From positions 1 to 11,688 of the forward strand of contig JBNKLQ010000200.1 in assembly GCA_050292445.1 (NCBI GenBank): DNA of 11,688 nt, read 5' to 3'. The DNA comes from Leptofilum sp050292445. GTDB lineage: Bacteria; Chloroflexota; Anaerolineae; Promineifilales; Promineifilaceae. The notes beneath the pieces are model-generated. The model had not been told where the DNA came from. It worked only from the letters and a program-made list of their open reading frames with translations, and searched no databases. Positions 7,827 to 11,688 of the stretch are shown here, in pieces. The first letter of the stretch is position 1. Each line of letters opens with the position of its first letter. Position numbers and translations under genes: made by a program.

Positions 7827-7832
7827 ATTATA
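7827..7832 (-). promoter_or_regulatory. -10 box of the plsC promoter, probably leaderless
   Basis: A perfect TATAAT reads on the minus strand at 7832 to 7827, only 8 nt before the ATG at 7818. Transcription would start at or within a couple of bases of the start codon, which fits the absence of a ribosome site. The best -35 candidate (TTGTGC at 7854 to 7849, 16-nt spacer) matches consensus only in TTG. Confidence 0.55.
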
Positions 7833-7910
7833 TAACCTCCCTGGTTTGGCACAACTTAAGCGATGCCAAATTGAGATAAGACGGGTAAACTACTGAAAAG
7901 CAAGCAGAAA

Positions 7911-7930
7911 AAAGTGATAAGTGAAAAGTG
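7911..7930 (+). repeat. GTGATAAGTGAAAAGTG element at the start of proV
   Basis: AAAGTGATAAGTGAAAAGTG occupies 7911-7930. Its last GTG (7928-7930) is the start codon of the ATPase gene. The core AAGTGATAAGTGAAAA recurs in reverse orientation at the far end of the transporter pair (within 11222-11240). Confidence 0.75.
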
Positions 7931-8968
7931 AACGGTTTGCGTGAGCCTCAATACACCATCTCCTGCCGTAAGGTGTGGAAGATCTTTGGGCCGAATCCTA
8001 GGGGGATACGGCCGTTAATCGACCAGGGCTTATCGCGCAATGAGATTTTGGCCCAAACGGGCCACGTCATCGCCGTAAAAGATGTCTCGTTTGATGTGCG
8101 GCCCGGCGAAATTTTTGTGGTGATGGGCCTCTCCGGCAGCGGCAAATCAACGCTCATTCGCTGCCTCTCCCGGCTGATCGAACCCACTGATGGCGAAATC
8201 ATTGTGGATGGCCAAAATGTGGTGGGGTTTGACGCCACCCAGCTGCGCGAACTGCGCCGCCACAAGATGAGCATGGTATTTCAGCGCTTCGGCCTCTTCC
8301 CCCACCGCACCATTTTAGATAACGTCGGCTACGGTCTGGAAATCCAGGGCATTAAAAAAGAGCAGCGGCACAGTCATGCCCGGCAAGTCCTGGAAATGGT
8401 GGGCTTGCAAGGCTGGGAGCAGCACTTCCCGCACGAGCTGAGCGGTGGAATGCAACAGCGGGTAGGCCTGGCCCGCGCACTAGCCGTCGATCCGGAGATT
8501 TTGCTGTGCGATGAGCCGTTTAGCGCCCTGGACCCGCTCATTCGGCGGGAGATGCAGGAAGAGCTGCTGCGGCTGCAAAAAACGCTCAACAAGACACTGG
8601 TTTTTATCACCCATGATTTTTTGGAAGCGATAAAGTTGGGACATCACATTGCCATCATGAAAGACGGTGAGATAGTGCAGCTGGGCAAGCCGGAGGAGAT
8701 TGTGGCCCATCCCGTGAACGATTACGTGCGCGAATTCACCCGCGATGTGCCTCGCGTGAAGATTCTCACGGCCAAAACAATCATGACGGTGGCAGCAACG
8801 GATTCGGGCAGCGATCATGTTTCGGTCCATGCCGACACCAATTTGGAGTCGCTCATTGGCCTCACGGCCGTTTCCGACGATCCGCTGGTGGTGTTAGACG
8901 ATGAAGGCTGTGTGATTGGCATGGTGGACCGCACGGCCGTTTTGCAGGCGCTCACGGAAGGTAATTGA
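7928..8968 (+). CDS. proV: Glycine betaine/proline-type ABC transporter ATP-binding protein
   Basis: This 346-residue protein is the ATPase of a compatible-solute importer of the ProV/OpuAA type. The N-terminal stretch KIFGPNPRGIRPLIDQGLS (about 18-36) is typical of that subfamily. ATPase motifs are complete: Walker A GLSGSGKST at 67-75, Q-loop Gln119, signature LSGGM at 171-175, Walker B ILLCDEP at 191-197 with Glu196, and switch His229. After the FTRDVPR segment (270-276) a short CBS-like part follows (about 300-345, with VVLDDEGCVIGMVDR), where Escherichia coli ProV has a tandem CBS pair and is about 400 residues; the regulatory module is therefore shortened. The GTG start at 7928 lies inside a short repeat and has no ribosome site, but the next start codons in frame would cut into the conserved N-terminus. 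It pairs with the fused permease 135 nt downstream. A different quaternary-amine or amino-acid-derivative substrate is possible. Confidence 0.92.
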   Translation: MNGLREPQYTISCRKVWKIFGPNPRGIRPLIDQGLSRNEILAQTGHVIAVKDVSFDVRPGEIFVVMGLSGSGKSTLIRCLSRLIEPTDGEIIVDGQNVVGFDATQLRELRRHKMSMVFQRFGLFPHRTILDNVGYGLEIQGIKKEQRHSHARQVLEMVGLQGWEQHFPHELSGGMQQRVGLARALAVDPEILLCDEPFSALDPLIRREMQEELLRLQKTLNKTLVFITHDFLEAIKLGHHIAIMKDGEIVQLGKPEEIVAHPVNDYVREFTRDVPRVKILTAKTIMTVAATDSGSDHVSVHADTNLESLIGLTAVSDDPLVVLDDEGCVIGMVDRTAVLQALTEGN

Positions 8969-8989
8969 GCCTTGGGTTCGAAATTCTTT

Positions 8990-9085
8990 GGAACACAGAG
9001 TTTCTCAGAGGGGACACGGAGTTACACAAAGATTTCTTCTTTTCTCAGCGGAACTCTGTGGCTTCTCTGCGCCCCTCTGCGTTCC
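8990..9085. repeat. CACAGAG/CTCTGTG imperfect inverted repeat between the transporter genes
   Basis: GGAACACAGAG (8990-9000) pairs with CTCTGCGTTCC (9075-9085) with one mismatch, and further CAGAG, ACACGGAG and CTCTGTGG, CTCTGCG units continue the dyad inward to a T-rich centre near 9037. The right arm is followed by GCTTTTTAGGG, so it could attenuate transcription between ATPase and permease. It fills almost the whole intergenic space. Confidence 0.75.
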
Positions 9086-9092
9086 GCTTTTT

Positions 9093-9098
9093 AGGGAG
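9093..9098 (+). promoter_or_regulatory. Ribosome binding site of the fused permease
   Basis: AGGGAG lies 5 nt before the ATG at 9104 and directly follows the inverted repeat. It fixes the start of the permease and allows translation independent of the ATPase gene. Confidence 0.7.
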
Positions 9099-9103
9099 TA
9101 ATT

Positions 9104-11179
9104 ATGCGGGTTGATGGACGATTGAGGCAAAAAGGGAAACGGCCGTACCTCCTCCTCGGTCTCATCTTGCTGGTGGTGCTGCTGCTCCTGCATCATTGGG
9201 TGCTCAACCTCAATCTTTTCCCCGCAGCATGGGATGTGCATTTGCGCGATCCGCTGGATGCGTTCAAGCAATGGTCCATCCGCCACCAAACCACCCACCC
9301 CATTTTCCTCTACTTTTTTGACCCGATCAGCAGCGCCATTGATTTTGCGCTGCGCCGCGTAGAAACATTTTTGCTCTGGCTGCCCTGGCCCGTGCTGCTG
9401 GGCGTCGTTTTTCTGCTGGCCCAAAAAGCCGCCAACCTGCGCCTGACGCTGCTCACCTCCTTTTGCCTGCTCTTCATGGGGTTGGTCGGCCTGTGGGAAG
9501 AAAGCATGCAAACCCTGGCGCTCATGGCCGTCTCTGTCCTCATTGCGCTGCTGATTGGCATTCCGTTGGGCATTTGGGCGGCACGTAACGAGAAAGTGGA
9601 AAAAGGATTACGGCCGTTCCTCGATGCCATGCAAACCATGCCCGCGTTTGTCTATTTGCTGCCAGTCGTCCTCTTTTTTGGCATTGCCCGCGTGCCCAGC
9701 GTTATCGCCACCATTATTTACGCCCTGCCACCTGCCATCCGGCTAACCACGCTGGGCATCCGCGAGGTGGATAAAGAGATTGTGGAGGCAGCCCGCTCGT
9801 TTGGGGCCACGCCACGCCAGATTTTGTTCAAGGTACAGCTACCGCTGGCCCTGCCCACCATCATGGCCGGGGTCAACCAGACCATCATGATGGCCCTGGG
9901 CATTGTGGTGATCGCCGCCCTGATTGGCGCGGGCGGTCTGGGCAAAGTGGTGCTAGACGCCCTGCGCGGCCTCAAAGTGGGGCTGGCGCTTGAGGCGGGC
10001 TTGGCCATTGTTTTTCTGGCGGTGCTGCTGGACCGGCTGAGTGAAGCGTTTTCAACACAAAACAGGACGGGGGCTGTGGTGGTAAACGGCCGTCTCTTCC
10101 CCACTTCCTGGCAGAAATACAAGCTTATCACCCGATTAGAAGCCGGATTGGATTGGCTTTACGTGAGCAGCGGCAATTTATTGGCCCGATTGGCCCAACT
10201 CAGTCGCTCCGAATTTATTATGCGGCATGCTTATCTACTGGCCAGCCTGCTGCTTTTGGGGGCGCTGCTCTGGTTGGGGCGCACCTTAAATTGGACCACC
10301 TTCCCAGAAAGTTGGCGGTGGGGTATTCAAGAACCGGTGGATACGGCCGTTATCTGGCTGCGCGACAATATGTTTGAATTTGAACTGGGGCCATTTTTGC
10401 TAGGAACACGGCCGTTTAGCAACTTTGTCATCTTGCAACTGCTCGATCCGCTCGACGCCTTCTTTCAGGAATTCCTCTCCTGGCCCGCGCTGATCTTGCT
10501 GGTGGCCCTGCTCGGTTACTGGGTCTCCGGCTGGCGGCTGGCGTTGGGCGGCGCAGTGGTGCTTTTTGCCGTCGGCCTGCTGGGGATGTGGGAGCTGGCA
10601 CTGGTGACATTGAGCCAGGTAATTGTGGCCGTCTTCTTCTCGCTGATTATTGCCCTGCCGCTGGGCATTTGGGCGGCAAAAAGTGATATGGTAACGGCCG
10701 TTTTGCGCCCCATCCTCGACTTTTTACAAACGATCCCCGCCTTCGTTTATCTGGTACCAGTGGTGATGCTGTTCAATGTGGGGCGCGTGCCTGGCATCAT
10801 GGCCTCGGTGCTGTACGCCCTGCCGCCCGCCATCCGCCTGACCAACCTGGGCATCCGCCAGGCCAGCCCGGAAGCGGTAGAAGCCGCCCAGGCGTTTGGC
10901 TCCACCAGCCGCCAAATGCTGTTCAAAGTGCAGCTGCCCCTGGCGCTGCCGTCCATCATGACCGGCATCAACCAAACAGTGATGATGGTTTTGGCAATGG
11001 TCGTAGTAGCGGGCATGGTCGGCGGGGCCGGGCTGGGGTTGGAAGCGGTCAACGGCCTGGCCCGCAACCAGCTCGGCCAGGGCATCGAAGCGGGATTAGC
11101 CATTGTCATTTTAGCCGTGGTGATTGATCGATTGTTATTAGCTGGAGCGGCACGGAGTTCGGTAAGCGGTAATCAGTAG
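9104..11179 (+). CDS. proW: Fused tandem ProW-type ABC permease
   Basis: The 691-residue protein contains two complete permease units of the glycine betaine/proline importer type (ProW/OpuAB, normally about 280-350 residues with one unit). Each half has its own leading membrane helix, a DPLDAF segment (49-54 and 448-453), an LPLGIWAA-type helix (IPLGIWAA 153-160; LPLGIWAA 518-525), a PAFVYLxPVV stretch (180-189; 545-554) and a full EAA coupling loop (228-253; 593-618). Corresponding motifs are offset by 365 residues, and the two EAA segments match at 20 of 26 positions, pointing to duplication and fusion of a whole gene. A charged, probably cytoplasmic linker runs from about 315 to 375. The usual transporter has two identical permease chains; here one chain could supply both. 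The partner is the ATPase upstream; no substrate-binding protein gene follows, and no binding domain is fused. The C-terminal NQ-stop is encoded within a CAGTA-rich junction repeat. Confidence 0.92.
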   Translation: MRVDGRLRQKGKRPYLLLGLILLVVLLLLHHWVLNLNLFPAAWDVHLRDPLDAFKQWSIRHQTTHPIFLYFFDPISSAIDFALRRVETFLLWLPWPVLLGVVFLLAQKAANLRLTLLTSFCLLFMGLVGLWEESMQTLALMAVSVLIALLIGIPLGIWAARNEKVEKGLRPFLDAMQTMPAFVYLLPVVLFFGIARVPSVIATIIYALPPAIRLTTLGIREVDKEIVEAARSFGATPRQILFKVQLPLALPTIMAGVNQTIMMALGIVVIAALIGAGGLGKVVLDALRGLKVGLALEAGLAIVFLAVLLDRLSEAFSTQNRTGAVVVNGRLFPTSWQKYKLITRLEAGLDWLYVSSGNLLARLAQLSRSEFIMRHAYLLASLLLLGALLWLGRTLNWTTFPESWRWGIQEPVDTAVIWLRDNMFEFELGPFLLGTRPFSNFVILQLLDPLDAFFQEFLSWPALILLVALLGYWVSGWRLALGGAVVLFAVGLLGMWELALVTLSQVIVAVFFSLIIALPLGIWAAKSDMVTAVLRPILDFLQTIPAFVYLVPVVMLFNVGRVPGIMASVLYALPPAIRLTNLGIRQASPEAVEAAQAFGSTSRQMLFKVQLPLALPSIMTGINQTVMMVLAMVVVAGMVGGAGLGLEAVNGLARNQLGQGIEAGLAIVILAVVIDRLLLAGAARSSVSGNQ

Positions 11180-11241
11180 TCAGTAATCTGTGAAAAGTAA
11201 AAAGTGGACAGTAGGCAGTTTTTTCACTTATCACTTTTCAC
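11170..11241. repeat. Junction repeat at the end of the permease gene
   Basis: GTAATCAGTAGTCAGTAATC-like direct repeats (11169-11188) run through the permease stop codon, then an imperfect 17-bp inverted repeat follows (11190-11206 against 11225-11241, two or three mismatches, loop about 18 nt). The right arm is the reverse complement of the element at the start of the ATPase gene. It lies between convergent genes and may act as a weak terminator, but a proper T tail is missing. Confidence 0.75.
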
Positions 11242-11269
11242 TCAACCAAATGCGATCTCAAAAACGCTA

Positions 11270-11688
11270 TCAGCTCCAGGTCTCCTGCATCGTGTCCGTA
11301 TCTAGCCCGGTGAGCCAGCGGGTAATACCAAAGGCAAACACGGCCAGTCCCAGCAAAATGAGCGCGGTAATGAAGGTGATGCGCAAATCGCGCTCCAGGG
11401 AGGCGTAAACAAGCAAAGGCATCGTTTGGGTGCGGCCTTGTAGATTCCCGGCAAACAAGATCGTCGCGCCAAACTCCCCCAGCGCCCGTGCCCAACTCAA
11501 GATCAGCCCCGCCAGCAGACCGTTGTGGCTGAGTGGCAGCATGATGTGCCAGAAGATTTGCCACTGATTGGCCCCATCCACTGCCGCCGCATCTTCAAAT
11601 TCGCGGGGCAGGGCGGCAAAGCGGCTTTGGGCTGCCCGAATGTAAAACGGGGAAGCGACAAACACCTGGGCCAGGACAACGGCCGTTC
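11270..11688 (-). CDS. modB: Molybdate-type ABC transporter permease, partial
   Basis: Only the C-terminal 139 or so residues lie in the window; the frame is open to the right edge. The sequence VVLAQVFVASPFYIRAA is typical of ModB-like permeases, followed by the EAA loop FEDAAAVDGANQWQIFWHIMLPL, then SWARALGEFGATILFAGN and a final membrane helix (LGLAVFAFGITRWL). ModB forms the membrane channel of the molybdate (or tungstate) importer and works with ModA and ModC, which are not in the window. GEFGATILFAGN also occurs in sulfate permeases (CysT/CysW), but the VFVASPFYIRAA block favours ModB. It is convergent with the fused permease and ends just after the junction repeat, so it is the last gene of its unit. 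Confidence 0.85.
   Translation of the reverse strand, partial: TAVVLAQVFVASPFYIRAAQSRFAALPREFEDAAAVDGANQWQIFWHIMLPLSHNGLLAGLILSWARALGEFGATILFAGNLQGRTQTMPLLVYASLERDLRITFITALILLGLAVFAFGITRWLTGLDTDTMQETWS

Larger units (their letters stand above)
1540..11686. repeat. Dispersed palindromic octamer ACGGCCGT (22 copies)
   Basis: Copies start at 1540, 1967, 2149, 2378, 3171, 3396, 4638, 5143, 5460, 6091, 6386, 6981, 8008, 8864, 8933, 9139, 9610, 10086, 10343, 10408, 10694 and 11679 (hand count). Twenty-one are inside genes and one (1967) is intergenic. In genes all three frames are used: twelve give Thr-Ala-Val, five Arg-Pro and four Gly-Arg, so codon choice does not explain them. A copy is present in every protein-coding gene called here. 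Confidence 0.9.

Noticed and set aside
1..11688. CRISPR arrays, tRNA or rRNA genes, transposases, phage genes, attachment sites
   Set aside because: I looked on both strands and found no supporting repeat array, cloverleaf, conserved rRNA segment or transposase motif.

Overview
The window looks like chromosomal DNA from a free-living, non-model bacterium, most likely a member of the Chloroflexota (Anaerolineae-like). This rests on indirect signs: the style of the secreted proteins (including a 'YLPLII' stretch shortly after one signal peptide), a STAND ATPase with TPR repeats, and short simple-sequence inverted repeats at gene junctions. There is no taxonomic marker gene, so the assignment is moderate to weak. 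One signal runs through the whole window: the palindromic octamer ACGGCCGT occurs 22 times (hand count), where about 0.2 would be expected by chance.

Layout. (1) Positions 1-3140 are visibly more AT-rich and hold two minus-strand genes for secreted proteins: a seven-repeat FG-GAP beta-propeller protein (165-1907) and an unrecognised secreted protein (2098-2925). Each ends in a clear hairpin terminator. Both have the same ribosome binding site at the same spacing, and a TTAGACT box exactly 93 nt upstream of the start codon, which suggests shared control. (2) A divergent 900-residue STAND-type NTPase with C-terminal TPR repeats fills 3141-5843. (3) A minus-strand pair, a PlsC-type acyltransferase (7120-7818) followed by a family-4 glycosyltransferase (5917-7062), probably acts on membrane lipid or glycolipid synthesis. 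The acyltransferase promoter looks leaderless. (4) A plus-strand transporter pair follows: a ProV/OpuAA-type ATPase (7928-8968) and a 691-residue permease (9104-11179) made of two complete ProW-type permeases fused head to tail. These would form a compatible-solute (glycine betaine/proline type) importer, but no substrate-binding protein is in the window. (5) The right edge cuts through a minus-strand molybdate-type permease, modB (11270-11688).

From about 6.4 kb to the right end, junctions between genes carry short low-complexity inverted repeats of at least three families: GGAGATT/AATCTCC, GTGATAAGTGAAAAGTG, and CACAGAG/CTCTGTG. Several supply the start or stop region of the neighbouring gene. 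A fourth, an 8-bp tandem repeat, lies inside the glycosyltransferase at its interdomain linker. I see no CRISPR array, tRNA, rRNA, transposase or phage gene. The most unusual items are the octamer over-representation, the fused double permease, the paired upstream boxes of the secreted-protein genes, and the repeats embedded in gene ends.
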